Assembly: GCF_043757465.1 (NCBI RefSeq)
Contig: NZ_JAYVPL010000158.1
Coordinates: forward strand, 139,178-203,177
From: Armatimonas sp043757465
GTDB lineage: Bacteria; Armatimonadota; Armatimonadia; Armatimonadales; Armatimonadaceae
DNA: 64,000 nucleotides
Reading direction: 5' to 3'
In this document: positions 28,098 through 37,925 of the stretch, one piece after another
Layout: each line of letters opens with the position of its first letter
Numbering within the stretch: position 1 is the stretch's first letter
Position numbers and translations under genes: made by a program
The notes under the pieces: model-generated
Told to the model about the DNA's origin: nothing
Databases searched by the model: none
The model's input: only the letters and a program-made list of their open reading frames with translations

Positions 28098-29674
28098 GCA
28101 CCGGAATTCTCGTTCTCTTACTTACCCTGGCCCTTGCACTGCCCCTCACGGTTCACGCGGCAGAGAAGCCCAATGTCGTGCTGATTCTTGCCGATGACAT
28201 GGGCTGGTCGGATCTGGGCTGCTACGGCAGCGAGATTAAGACCCCGAACCTAGACACGCTCGCCAAGAATGGCCTGCGCTTCACGCAGTTCTACAACACC
28301 GCACGCTGCTGGCCAAGCCGAGCGGGTCTGCTCACGGGCTACTACGCTCAGCAGGTGCGCCGCGATACAGTTCCAGGGATTAAGAGTGGCAATGCGGGCG
28401 TGCGCCCCGAGTGGGCACCGCTACTCTCGACACGGCTGAAGTCGCTCGGCTACCGCTCTTACCACTCGGGGAAGTGGCATATTGATGGCAAGCCGCTGCA
28501 AAATGGCTTCGATCACAGCTACAGCCTGCAAGACCACGACCGCTACTTTGCCGCGAAAGAGCATACCGAGGACGACAAGCCGCTTCCCGAGATGGACCCG
28601 AAGAGCGGCTACTACTCCACGACCTATATCGCCGACCATGCGATTAAGTGCTTGAAAGAGCACGAGGCAAAGTACAAGAGCCAGCCGTTTTTTACCTATC
28701 TCGCGTTCACGTCGCCGCACTTTCCGGTTCAGGCGCTTCCTGAGGATATTGAGCGTTATAAGAATGCCTACATCAAAGGCTGGGACGAGCTTCGCACGGT
28801 GCGCTATGCCAAGCAAAAGAAGCTTGGAATTGGTGCCAGTAAGCTCTCGGAGATCGAGCGCGAGGTGGGGCCGCCGTATGCGTTCCCTGATGCCATTAAG
28901 AAGCTCGGCCCTAATGAGGTCAACCGGCCCGTTGCTTGGGACTCGCTGACCAAAGAGCAGAAGGCGTTTCAAGCGACCAAGATGGCGATCCACGCCGCGA
29001 TGGTGGACCGAATGGACCGCGAAATCGGGCGCGTGCTAGCGCAAGTAAAAACGATGGGCGCGGAGGACAACACGCTCGTTCTGTTTCTCTCCGACAACGG
29101 AGCGAGCGCCGAGATGATGGTGCGCGGCGACGGCAACGACCAATCGCTCCCAATGGGTGCCGACGGGACTTTCCTCAGTATCGGCCCCGGCTGGTCGAGC
29201 CTTTGCAATACCCCGCTCCGTCGCCACAAGACCTGGGTGCACGAGGGCGGCATCTCCACTCCGCTAATCGTGAGCTGGCCCAAGGGGATTTCGGCCAATA
29301 ACGCACTTCGCACAGCTCCCGCACACTTAGTGGACGTCGTGCCGACGATCTTAGAGCTGGCCGGGGGAAACACAGCACTCGGCCACGCCGCACCAGGCAA
29401 GAGCCTGACGCCGTTATTCGCCGCCGACACTGGCCTTACCCACGACTCGCTCTGGTGGGCACATGAGGGCAACCGCGCCTTGCGTGTTGGAGACTGGAAG
29501 ATTGTCGCGGCAGGCAAAGACGCGCCGTGGGAGCTCTACAACCTCAAGGAAAGCCGCGCGGAGACGGAGAACTTAGCCCAAAAGCACCCGGAGCGTGTGA
29601 AAGAAATGGCCGCGCTCTGGCAGGCGCAGTGGGATGCCTACGTGAAACAGGCGCTAGAGAAAACGAAAGAGTAA
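28094..29674 (+). CDS. Secreted sulfatase (S1 family), C-W-P-S-R type
   Basis: 526 residues, clear paralogue of the gene at 16,085 (same TARCWPSRAGLLTG, HSGKWHIDGK, LFLSDNGASAEMMVRG and RRHKTWVHEGGI segments) but with an added signal peptide of about 23 residues (LTVHAAEKP). Formylglycine site C72. The pair differ mainly in predicted location. It lies 3 nt before the serine dehydratase gene. Confidence 0.92.
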   Translation: MSTGILVLLLTLALALPLTVHAAEKPNVVLILADDMGWSDLGCYGSEIKTPNLDTLAKNGLRFTQFYNTARCWPSRAGLLTGYYAQQVRRDTVPGIKSGNAGVRPEWAPLLSTRLKSLGYRSYHSGKWHIDGKPLQNGFDHSYSLQDHDRYFAAKEHTEDDKPLPEMDPKSGYYSTTYIADHAIKCLKEHEAKYKSQPFFTYLAFTSPHFPVQALPEDIERYKNAYIKGWDELRTVRYAKQKKLGIGASKLSEIEREVGPPYAFPDAIKKLGPNEVNRPVAWDSLTKEQKAFQATKMAIHAAMVDRMDREIGRVLAQVKTMGAEDNTLVLFLSDNGASAEMMVRGDGNDQSLPMGADGTFLSIGPGWSSLCNTPLRRHKTWVHEGGISTPLIVSWPKGISANNALRTAPAHLVDVVPTILELAGGNTALGHAAPGKSLTPLFAADTGLTHDSLWWAHEGNRALRVGDWKIVAAGKDAPWELYNLKESRAETENLAQKHPERVKEMAALWQAQWDAYVKQALEKTKE

Positions 29675-29677
29675 TTC

Positions 29678-31093
29678 ATGCTCGTCAGTATTTTTAACGA
29701 TGTCCTCGGCCCCGTGATGCGCGGGCCGTCTAGCTCGCACTGCGCGGCGGCGCTGCGCATTGGGCGGTTGGCGCGGGATCTGATGGGTGGCAAGATCAAA
29801 AAAGTGTTGGTGGAGTTTGATCGCAGCGGCTCGCTGCCGACCACACACGCCAGCCAGGGCTCGGACATGGGCCTCTTTGGCGGCTTGCTCGGATGGGACG
29901 CCGCCGATAAGCGCCTGCCGGATTCTGCAAAAGCGCTCCGAGAAGCAGGAATTGAGGTGTGCATCGAGACAGTGGATGTGGGCGACCCGCACCCCAATAC
30001 CTACCGTTTAACGCTCACCAACGCCACCGAGACTCACACGCTCATCGCTATCTCCACCGGCGGCGGGATGATCGAGGTGCTCCGGATAGATGGCCACAAA
30101 GTCTCTTTTTTCGGCGACCGCGCGGAGCCGTTGGATGCGCTGGGAATACCGGGGCGCACTCTTCAGCCCGTCTTGCCCGTGCTCACGCTCCCCAACTCTA
30201 CCGTCCCGTTCAAGAGCGCCCTGGGAATGTTGCGCTACGACGCGGGCCGCGAGACGCCGCTCTGGAAGCTCGCCGCCGAGTACGAGATGCAGCGCGGTGG
30301 GCTGACCGAGTACGAGGTGCTTGCCAAGGCGCTGAATCTCATCCAGATTCTGCGCCGCTCGATTGCCCAGGGGATCGCCGGGACACACTACGAAGACCGG
30401 ATTCTGGGGCACCAGTGTGGCAAGTTTGCGGAGAAGATGCAGGCGGGGACGTTGCTCGGGGGCGGGGCGCTGAATCGCATCGTGCTCTATGTCACGGCGC
30501 TGATGGAAGTGAAGAGTAGCATGGGCGTAATCGTCGCCGCCCCCACAGCGGGAGCCTGCGCCGCGCTTCCCGGTGCCGTGATCGCGATGGCGGAGGAGCT
30601 GGGTCTGGATGAAATAGAGATGGCGAAGGCGTTTCTAGCGAGCGGCCTGATCGGGGTGTTTATCGCCACGCGCTGGAGCTTTGCGGCGGAAGTGGGGGGG
30701 TGCCAGGCCGAGGGTGGCTCGGCGGCATGCATGGCAGCGGCAGCCCTAGTGCAGCTCGGCGGGGGGACACTCACGCAATCGCTCGCGGCGGCGTCAATGG
30801 CACTGCAAAACATGCTCGGCCTGATCTGCGACCCCATCGCCAACCGTGTGGAGGCCCCGTGTTTAGGTAAAAACGTCATGGCCGCCAGCAATGCGCTCTC
30901 GTGTGCCAACATGGCTCTCTCCGGCTACGACCCACTGATTCCCCTTGATGAAGTGATCGAGACCGCCAAGCGCGTCTCCGCCCAGATGCCCCGTGAGCTG
31001 CGCTGCACCAACCTTGGGGGACTCTCCATCAGCCCTACCTCGCAAGCGATCGAGGAGCGCCTCGTGCAGCTCCAGCTCCGGAGACAAAATTGA
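29678..31093 (+). CDS. sdaA: L-serine ammonia-lyase, iron-sulfur type, single chain
   Basis: 471 residues containing both the beta-type N-terminal part (MRGPSSSHCAAALRIG; DRSGSLPTTHASQGSDMG) and the alpha-type catalytic part (SSMGVIVAAPTAGACAALPGA). The cysteines around ICDPIANRVEAPCLGKN and ALSCAN are those that bind the [4Fe-4S] cluster. It deaminates L-serine to pyruvate and ammonia in the cytoplasm. Its place inside an unbroken chain of sulfatases is unusual; with the nearby peptidases it could use serine released from serine-rich glycoprotein. Overlaps the next sulfatase start by one base (TGATG). Confidence 0.9.
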   Translation: MLVSIFNDVLGPVMRGPSSSHCAAALRIGRLARDLMGGKIKKVLVEFDRSGSLPTTHASQGSDMGLFGGLLGWDAADKRLPDSAKALREAGIEVCIETVDVGDPHPNTYRLTLTNATETHTLIAISTGGGMIEVLRIDGHKVSFFGDRAEPLDALGIPGRTLQPVLPVLTLPNSTVPFKSALGMLRYDAGRETPLWKLAAEYEMQRGGLTEYEVLAKALNLIQILRRSIAQGIAGTHYEDRILGHQCGKFAEKMQAGTLLGGGALNRIVLYVTALMEVKSSMGVIVAAPTAGACAALPGAVIAMAEELGLDEIEMAKAFLASGLIGVFIATRWSFAAEVGGCQAEGGSAACMAAAALVQLGGGTLTQSLAAASMALQNMLGLICDPIANRVEAPCLGKNVMAASNALSCANMALSGYDPLIPLDEVIETAKRVSAQMPRELRCTNLGGLSISPTSQAIEERLVQLQLRRQN

Positions 31094-32430
31094 TGACGCC
31101 TCCCAATATCGTCTTTATCCTCGCCGATGACCTCGGCATCTCCGACCTCGGATGTCAGGGAAGTACGTTCTACGAGACGCCAAACTTGGATAAACTAGCC
31201 CAGGAGGGAGTGCGCTTCACCAACGCCTACGCCGCGTGTCCGGTCTGCTCACCCACACGGGCATCGGCTCTCACGGGCAAGTGGCCGCAACGTACAGGGG
31301 TGACGGACTATATCAATGCTTCCATTGGCAAGCTTGGTGGGATGAAGCCTGGCTTTCCATTGCTCTGTCCTCCGGCGGCAGATCGCCTGAGCCTCTCCGA
31401 AACCACGATTGCCAAGAAGCTGCAAGCTGCAGGCTACGCGACGGGATTTGTGGGCAAGTGGCACCTCGGCGGCGAAGGGACACTCCCGGAGAACCATGGC
31501 TTTGACTTCAGTGTCGGCGGCGACGACCGTGGTGGCAATGCGCATGTTGGCCCCACAAAGCTTCACAATCTGGAGGTTGCTTCAGGCGAGTGGGTGATGG
31601 AACGGCTGACCGATAAGGCCATTGAGTTTGTCGCGCAGAGCAAAGATAAGCCGTTTCTGCTCTGGTTCACTCCCTACGATCCGCACACTCCGTTAGTGGG
31701 CAAGCCGGAGCTCGTGAAGAAATACGAAGCCAAAGCCGCAAAGCTCACGGCGGAGTTCCGTGACGAGCTGCCCCGAAAAGACCGTCGTACGCAAACGCAT
31801 GCTGTTTATGCCGCGATGCTGGAGGACATGGATCGTAATCTCGGGCGGCTCTTTGCGAAACTGCCCGCCCATACGCTCGTGATCTTCACCTCCGATAACG
31901 GCGGCCTCTCGACCTCGGAAGGTTCCCCAACCAGCAACGCGCCGTACCGTGCGGGCAAGGGCTGGCTCTACGAAGGTGGCATCCGCGAGCCGCTGCTCGT
32001 CAAGTGGCCCGGCGTCACCAAGCCTAACACCGTCAATGATACGCCCACGATAACTCCTGACTTCTTCCCGACGTTTCTCGAGGCCGCGGGTGTGCGCCCC
32101 GAAAAGCTTGATGGCGTCAGCTTGGTTCCCGCACTCAAGGGCAAGAAATCAGCGCCGCGTCCGCTTTTCTGGCACTATCCGCACTACGGCAACCAAGGCG
32201 GCGGTATGGCCGCGGCGATCCGCGAGGGCGACTGGAAGCTCATCGAATGGTTTGTGATTGGCCGTATCGAGCTCTACGACCTCAAGGCTGATCCCGGCGA
32301 GCAACGCAATTTAGCCGTGCAAGAGCCGGGGCGAGTGAGGGCAATGCAAGCGAAACTTCACAGGTGGCAGAAAGAGACAGGCGCAAAGTTCCCGATCAAA
32401 AATCCCACCCCCAAAAGTGAGGCGAAGTGA
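31093..32430 (+). CDS. Sulfatase (S1 family), C-S-P-T-R type, no signal peptide
   Basis: 445 residues from ATG 31093 (a TTG one codon earlier is less likely). Opens TPPNIVFILADDLGISDLG without leader. The site is C52-S-P-T-R, with threonine in place of serine, a variant common in N-acetylgalactosamine-6-sulfatase-like enzymes. VGKWHLGGEGTLPENHGFD, FTPYDPHTPLV and FTSDNGGLSTSEG follow. It forms a tandem pair with the next gene, sharing long stretches such as GSTFYET and LFWHYPHYGNQGG. Confidence 0.92.
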   Translation: MTPPNIVFILADDLGISDLGCQGSTFYETPNLDKLAQEGVRFTNAYAACPVCSPTRASALTGKWPQRTGVTDYINASIGKLGGMKPGFPLLCPPAADRLSLSETTIAKKLQAAGYATGFVGKWHLGGEGTLPENHGFDFSVGGDDRGGNAHVGPTKLHNLEVASGEWVMERLTDKAIEFVAQSKDKPFLLWFTPYDPHTPLVGKPELVKKYEAKAAKLTAEFRDELPRKDRRTQTHAVYAAMLEDMDRNLGRLFAKLPAHTLVIFTSDNGGLSTSEGSPTSNAPYRAGKGWLYEGGIREPLLVKWPGVTKPNTVNDTPTITPDFFPTFLEAAGVRPEKLDGVSLVPALKGKKSAPRPLFWHYPHYGNQGGGMAAAIREGDWKLIEWFVIGRIELYDLKADPGEQRNLAVQEPGRVRAMQAKLHRWQKETGAKFPIKNPTPKSEAK

Positions 32431-33818
32431 GCACTCCCAACATTGTCTTTATTCTGATTGATGATCTTGGCTGGCGCGATCTGGGCTGCTACGGCTCGAC
32501 GTTTTATGAGACACAAAACTTGGATCGGCTGGCAGCGCAGGGAGTGCGTTTCACTCAGGCAACGGCTGCCTGCCCCGTCTGCTCCCCGAGTCGGGCGAGC
32601 TTGATGACGGGAAAGTGGCCCGCTCGCCTCGGGATCACGCAGTACATCCACGACAGTCCTGGCTCACGCGGAAAACTGGTAGATGCCCCGTTTGTGCGGG
32701 AGCTGGCTCATACGGAAGTGAGTGTAGCAAACGCACTGCGCGAGGGCGGCTATACAACCTGGCACGTGGGAAAGTGGCATTTAGGCAAAGAGAGCTTCTA
32801 TCCCGAGACCCACGGCTTCGATGTCAATATCGGCGGCTGTCATATGGGCCACCCGCACCACGGCTACTTCAGCCCGTATCAGATTCCGACGCTCACTGAT
32901 GGCCCCGAGGGCGAGTATCTCACGGATCGCCTCACCGACGAAGCCATGGCGCTGGTCGAGCGGCACGTGCAGAGCGGCTCGGACAAACCCTTCTTTCTCA
33001 ACTTCTGGCACTATGCGGTTCATACCCCGATTCAGGTTCCCGAGGCGCTGAAAGGAAAATACCTCGCCAAGGCAGCGGCGCTGGGGCTGGACAAAATTCC
33101 CCCATTTGAGGAGGGCGAGCCGTTTCCGACGGAAGAAAAACAGCACCTGCGTGTGCGCCGTCGCCGCCTCCAGTCTGACCCCGCCTATGCGGCGATGGTG
33201 GAGAACCTGGACACCAATATCGGGCGTTTGGTCGCACGGCTCCCGGAGAACACTGTCGTGATCTTCACCTCCGATAATGGCGGCCTCGCGACATCGGAGG
33301 GATCACCCACTTGTAACGCGCCCCTCGTCGAGGGCAAGGGCTGGATGTACGAGGGTGGGATTCGTGAGCCGCTGATCGTCTGGGAGCCTCGACGCTTCGC
33401 ACCTCAGCTCTGTGAGACGCCGCTCAGTAGCCCGGACTTCTACCCCACGCTTCTGGAGCTTGCTGGGCTTACCCCTCGCCCGGAGCAGCACTGTGATGGC
33501 CGTAGCTTCGTCCCACTCCTGCATGGAGAAACGCTCCCCGAGCGACCTCTTTTTTGGCACTATCCGCACTATGGAAATCAGGGCGGCACTCCGGGCGCTG
33601 CCGTTCGCCTTGGCCCGTGGAAGCTCATTGAGTTCTTTGAGGACAACCACTGCGAGCTCTATAATTTAGACGATGACCCGTCGGAACAGGAAAACGTTGC
33701 GCTGCAGAACACAGCTCGCGTAGCTCAGCTTCAAGATCTCCTGCACCGCTGGCAGGAAGAGGTCGCGGCAGTGCACCCGCTACCTAATCCCAAGTACGTG
33801 AAAGAAACAACATGCTAA
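32427..33818 (+). CDS. Sulfatase (S1 family), tandem paralogue of the preceding gene
   Basis: 463 residues, GTG start overlapping the previous stop (GTGA). Opens STPNIVFILIDDLGWRDLG. Formylglycine site C52-S-P-S-R. VGKWHLGKESFYPETHGFD, IFTSDNGGLATSEGSP and WHYPHYGNQGG match the neighbour, so the two arose by tandem duplication. No signal peptide. Its stop lies inside the start of the GH20 gene (7-bp overlap). Confidence 0.92.
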   Translation: MSTPNIVFILIDDLGWRDLGCYGSTFYETQNLDRLAAQGVRFTQATAACPVCSPSRASLMTGKWPARLGITQYIHDSPGSRGKLVDAPFVRELAHTEVSVANALREGGYTTWHVGKWHLGKESFYPETHGFDVNIGGCHMGHPHHGYFSPYQIPTLTDGPEGEYLTDRLTDEAMALVERHVQSGSDKPFFLNFWHYAVHTPIQVPEALKGKYLAKAAALGLDKIPPFEEGEPFPTEEKQHLRVRRRRLQSDPAYAAMVENLDTNIGRLVARLPENTVVIFTSDNGGLATSEGSPTCNAPLVEGKGWMYEGGIREPLIVWEPRRFAPQLCETPLSSPDFYPTLLELAGLTPRPEQHCDGRSFVPLLHGETLPERPLFWHYPHYGNQGGTPGAAVRLGPWKLIEFFEDNHCELYNLDDDPSEQENVALQNTARVAQLQDLLHRWQEEVAAVHPLPNPKYVKETTC

Positions 33819-35935
33819 TTCCTGCTCTGCTTGCGCTGGCTTCGGTGCCAGCCCTTGTCCCCAAGCCCGTCTCGCTGGTGCAAAGCCAGGGAGCCTTTGT
33901 GCTGGATGCAAAAATCGTCATCGGGGCCGATGCGGCGAGTCGCCCGGCGGCGGCGCTGCTCTCGGGCTGGCTGAAGCCAAGCCTGGGAAGTACGCTGAAA
34001 GTTGCCAGTAAAGGCAGTATCTCCCTTAAAGTGAATCCGGCGCTGACGGGGCTGGGAACCGAGGGCTACACGCTGGAGGTCAACCCCAAGGGCGTGAGCT
34101 TGAGCGCTCCCCGGTACGCCGGGATTGTCAATGGTCTCCAGACCTTCCGCCAGCTCTTACCCACCGGAAAAGCGCCGACTCTGAGTGTCCCTGCCGTGAA
34201 GATCGAAGACCAGCCGACCTACACCTGGCGCGGGATGATGCTCGATGTCTCGCGCTACTTTATGGACAAGACCTATGTCCTGCACTTCTTAGACATCATG
34301 GCAGCCCATAAGCTCAATGTCCTGCACCTGCACCTCATTGACGACCAAGGCTGGCGCGTGGAGATCAAGAAATACCCCAAGCTCACCGAGGTTGGAGGCT
34401 TTCGCGGCGAGGGTGCGGCACGGGAAGGTGGCTTCTACACGCAAGCGGACATCAAGGAAATGGTTGCCTACGCCGCCGCGCGCAACATCACGATTGTGCC
34501 GGAGATCGAGCTCCCTGCCCACACGCTCTCGGCGGTGGCGGCCTACCCGTGGCTCTCCTGCACGGGCAAAGAACACAAGATGCCGACCGTGCACTTCATC
34601 TCCGATGATCTCTACTGTGCCGGAAAGCCGACCACTTGGGCATTTCTCAAAGACGTTCTCGACGAGCTGTGTGCTCTTTTTCCCTCGACCTACATCCATA
34701 TCGGCGGCGATGAGGCCAAGTACACGAAATGGAAAACCTGCCCTGACTGCCAGAAAAAGAAGACGGAGCTGGGTCTCACCGACGAGAAAGCGCTCCAGGG
34801 CTGGATGACCCGTGAAGTTGAAGGGATCTTGGCGAAAAAAGGCCGACGGATTCTGGGCTGGGACGAGATCCTGCGCTGTGGGGTCAGTCCGACCGCGGGG
34901 ATCATGCCCTGGGCCGATCCGAAGGCGGCGGGCGATGCGGCGCGTTCAGGAAACCCCGTGATGGTCGCCCTCACCGACCACTGCTACTTCGACATGCAGC
35001 AGAGTAAGCTACGCGGCGAGCTTCCCGGCGCGGGCTGGCGCAACCCGGTCACTCTGCAAGCCGCCTACGACTGGGATCCGATGCCCACGGGTCTGACACC
35101 GGCACAGCAGAAGAATATCATCGGCGTGCAGGGCTGCCTCTGGACCGACATGTTTCTGCACAAGCCTGAGATCAAGAAGCCTAGCCCCGCTCTCTACTGC
35201 GACTACTATTTACTTCCCCGAGCCGCCGCGCTCGCAGAAGTGGCCTGGACCCCGCAGGCCCAGCGCAATTTCCCCGACTTTATGCAGCGCATGCAGCGCC
35301 AGTATGTCCGCTATGCAGAGTCGGGCTGGAACTTCCGCCTCCCACTCCCCGAGGTCACGCGCAGTGGCAACGCAGTAACAGCAACTTGTCCCATTGAGGG
35401 AGGAACGGTTCGCTACACAACCGATGGCTCCGATCCCACGGCAAGCTCGCCCGAGCTAAAAGGCTCTCTGACGGTTGTGCGCTTCGAGGACTTCAAGGCC
35501 ATCACGCTCTCCCCGGATGGCAAGCGCACCAGCCTGATCTTCGAGACGCTCTCCCCGACCAATCAATTTCAGCAGTATGGTATCAAGCTCGGTGAGTGGA
35601 AGTTCGGGAAAGTGGGGGATCGCAAGGCGATCCCGGTAGACTTCGAGGCCACGGGGCTGATAACCGGCAATGGCGCCTACCAAGTGACTTTCGTCTACAC
35701 GGGTGGCCGGGAGCGCCTCGATATCGACAAAGTTGAGGTCTTCCGCAACGCCGAAACTCTCCCCCTGGCGACCGACACGCATCATGGCTTCACCGGCGGC
35801 GCAACGAAAGATAATGTCTACACACTCAAGCTCAACGGCTATGAGGCGGGCGCAGCGTTTAAAATCCGTGCCTATGTCTACGGCGACGAAGGCAGCGACT
35901 CTAATGGAGTCGTGCTGATCAAGAAGGTGGACTAG
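33812..35935 (+). CDS. Beta-N-acetylhexosaminidase, GH20
   Basis: 707 residues. Short signal-like N-terminus (MLIPALLALASVPALV). The GH20b alpha/beta domain covers about residues 15-130. The GH20 barrel begins at TWRGMMLDVSRYFMDK; HIGGDEAKYTKW gives the catalytic pair Asp300-Glu301, which with substrate-assisted catalysis releases terminal GlcNAc or GalNAc. A DGSDPTASS segment (chitobiase-type C-terminal domain) and a final beta-domain follow. In this locus it would remove hexosamines after the 6-O- or 4-O-sulfate is taken off. Directly abuts the next sulfatase. Confidence 0.92.
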   Translation: MLIPALLALASVPALVPKPVSLVQSQGAFVLDAKIVIGADAASRPAAALLSGWLKPSLGSTLKVASKGSISLKVNPALTGLGTEGYTLEVNPKGVSLSAPRYAGIVNGLQTFRQLLPTGKAPTLSVPAVKIEDQPTYTWRGMMLDVSRYFMDKTYVLHFLDIMAAHKLNVLHLHLIDDQGWRVEIKKYPKLTEVGGFRGEGAAREGGFYTQADIKEMVAYAAARNITIVPEIELPAHTLSAVAAYPWLSCTGKEHKMPTVHFISDDLYCAGKPTTWAFLKDVLDELCALFPSTYIHIGGDEAKYTKWKTCPDCQKKKTELGLTDEKALQGWMTREVEGILAKKGRRILGWDEILRCGVSPTAGIMPWADPKAAGDAARSGNPVMVALTDHCYFDMQQSKLRGELPGAGWRNPVTLQAAYDWDPMPTGLTPAQQKNIIGVQGCLWTDMFLHKPEIKKPSPALYCDYYLLPRAAALAEVAWTPQAQRNFPDFMQRMQRQYVRYAESGWNFRLPLPEVTRSGNAVTATCPIEGGTVRYTTDGSDPTASSPELKGSLTVVRFEDFKAITLSPDGKRTSLIFETLSPTNQFQQYGIKLGEWKFGKVGDRKAIPVDFEATGLITGNGAYQVTFVYTGGRERLDIDKVEVFRNAETLPLATDTHHGFTGGATKDNVYTLKLNGYEAGAAFKIRAYVYGDEGSDSNGVVLIKKVD

Positions 35936-37786
35936 ATGCTGCCATTTATGTATCTCGCTTCCCTCATGGTAAACGTGGGGGCAGAAAAACGCCCCAATAT
36001 TGTCTTTATCCTCGCCGATGACCTCGGGTGGGCGGATACGGAGCTCTATGGCAAGACGAAGCTCTATAAAACGCCAAATTTGTTACGGCTTGCCAAGCGT
36101 GGGATGGTCTTCAGCCGGGCGTACTCGGCGAGCCCGCTATGCTCCCCGACACGGGCGAGTATTCTCACAGGCCAGAGCCCGGCACGCATTGGGATCACGG
36201 CACCAAACTGCCACCTGCCCGAAGTGAAGCTTACTGCGTCGGTGCAGAAAAATGCGCCCGCGACGGCTAAGGCGCTTCAGTGTGAGAGTGCGACGAGATT
36301 AAATACCAGCTATGTGACTTTGGCGGAGACGCTGAAATCGGCGGGCTATGCGACCGCGCACTTTGGAAAGTGGCATCTGGGCGCGGAACCGTACTCGCCG
36401 CTCCAGCAGGGCTTTGACATTGATCTGCCCCACACGCCTGGCCCCGGCCCGGCGGGAAGCTTTGTTGCCCCGTGGAAGTTTCCGAATTTCAAGGAGCGCA
36501 CGCCCGCCGAGCATATCGAGGATCGGATGGGAGATGAGGCCGTTGCCTGGATGGAAAAGAACAAAGATAAGCCGTTCTTTCTCAACTACTGGCAGTTCTC
36601 GGTGCACGCGCCCTTTGATGCGAAAAAGTCGCTGATCGAAAAATACAAAAGCTTGGTGGACCCGAAAGACCCCCAGCACAGCCCGACTTACGCTGCAATG
36701 GTGGAGTCCATGGACGACAGCGTGGGCAAGCTCCTAGACGCGTTGGATCGCCTGGGAATTGCCGATAAGACCGCCATTGTCTTTCTTGCCGACAACGGTG
36801 GCAATATGTACAATACGGTGGACGGCACAACGCCCACGAGCAATGCCCCGCTTCGGGGCGGGAAAGCCACGGTCTACGAGGGGGGGATTCGGGTTCCGTG
36901 CATCGTGAGCTGGCCGAAATTGACCAAGCCAGGCTCGCAGAGCGAGGCGATTGTCCAGAGCACGGACTTCTACCCAACGATTCAGGAGCTGCTCAAGCTC
37001 AAGCCCAAGAATAATCAGATCTTTGATGGGCGTAGCATCGCAAGTGCTCTGAGTGGGAAAGCGCTTGCTTCCAAGCCGATCTTTACCTACTTCCCACACA
37101 GCCCCAAGGTCCCGGATAGTCTGCCACCCGCCGTGACGGTTCACTCCGGTGACTGGAAGCTGATTCGGCTGTTTCACCAGGGGGAGAAGGGAGCGCATGG
37201 CTACCAGCTTTACAACCTCAAGGATGATCTGAGTGAGGCGCACGATCTTGCCGCAAGCCAGCCCGAGCGCGTGAAGCAGCTCGATGCGCTGATTGAGGGA
37301 TTTCTCAAAGACACGAGAGCTATCGTGCCACTTCCCAATCCCACTTACAATGCAAAGGCAAAACCCACCACGGAAACAGCACCCGTCGCCGACCCACTGG
37401 AGGGATGGAAGGCACGTGGCTGTGAGGTGACGGTTAAAAATGGCATCGTGACCCTCACGGGAACCGGTCCCACGCCGTTTCTGGGGTTCGCCGCCGGGAA
37501 GCTAGGCGGCCCGACCGTTGTCTCGCTACGGGTTCGGAGCATCGCGGGCGGCGCAGGTAAGGTCGAGTGGCTTCCCACGCCACAGGACACGGATAAGGCA
37601 AAGTCCGTTCTGTTTAACCTCAAGGCTAGCGAGGAGTGGCAAGAACTTACCGTCACGCTTCCCGCCGAAGGGGCTCTAGGCATTTTACGGCTCTACCTGC
37701 CCGCACAAAAAGAGCCTCTTATGCTAGATTGGATTGCGGTAAAACCCACGCAGGGGAGACCACAACGCTGGAGCTTCGACAAATGA
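35936..37786 (+). CDS. Sulfatase with C-terminal beta-sandwich domain
   Basis: 616 residues. The N-terminus (MLPFMYLASLMVNVGA) is a weak signal peptide. Core motifs: RPNIVFILADDLGWADTE, site C69-S-P-T-R followed by ASILTGQSPARIG, FGKWHLGAEPYSP, FLADNGGNM. About 130 residues after residue 480 form a separate beta-rich domain resembling a carbohydrate-binding or concanavalin-like module (DPLEGWKARGCEVTVKNG; SVLFNLKASEEWQELTVTLP). The stop overlaps the ATG of a vestigial gene. Confidence 0.9.
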   Translation: MLPFMYLASLMVNVGAEKRPNIVFILADDLGWADTELYGKTKLYKTPNLLRLAKRGMVFSRAYSASPLCSPTRASILTGQSPARIGITAPNCHLPEVKLTASVQKNAPATAKALQCESATRLNTSYVTLAETLKSAGYATAHFGKWHLGAEPYSPLQQGFDIDLPHTPGPGPAGSFVAPWKFPNFKERTPAEHIEDRMGDEAVAWMEKNKDKPFFLNYWQFSVHAPFDAKKSLIEKYKSLVDPKDPQHSPTYAAMVESMDDSVGKLLDALDRLGIADKTAIVFLADNGGNMYNTVDGTTPTSNAPLRGGKATVYEGGIRVPCIVSWPKLTKPGSQSEAIVQSTDFYPTIQELLKLKPKNNQIFDGRSIASALSGKALASKPIFTYFPHSPKVPDSLPPAVTVHSGDWKLIRLFHQGEKGAHGYQLYNLKDDLSEAHDLAASQPERVKQLDALIEGFLKDTRAIVPLPNPTYNAKAKPTTETAPVADPLEGWKARGCEVTVKNGIVTLTGTGPTPFLGFAAGKLGGPTVVSLRVRSIAGGAGKVEWLPTPQDTDKAKSVLFNLKASEEWQELTVTLPAEGALGILRLYLPAQKEPLMLDWIAVKPTQGRPQRWSFDK

Positions 37787-37925
37787 AATACCGCATACTC
37801 TTCCTCCTAGTGATTGTGGCCGCTGCGTCCGTGGATGCCAAAGGTAAAAAGTGCTGACCTACAAAAATACGGAGACGTTTGATGGCACGATTATGTCCGT
37901 GGTGATCGGGCTGGAGAAAAAGTGA
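37783..37925 (+). pseudogene. Hollowed-out secreted sulfatase: signal peptide plus C-terminal tail
   Basis: ATG 37783 overlaps the previous stop (ATGA) and encodes a clean signal peptide (MKYRILFLLVIVAAASVDA), which ends in TGA at 37855. In another frame, 24 codons (VLTYKNTETFDGTIMSVV ... GLEKK) resemble the last beta-strand of arylsulfatases, and their TGA overlaps the GTG of the next gene. Both coupling junctions survive while the gene body is missing. The tail assignment is by resemblance only. Confidence 0.6.
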
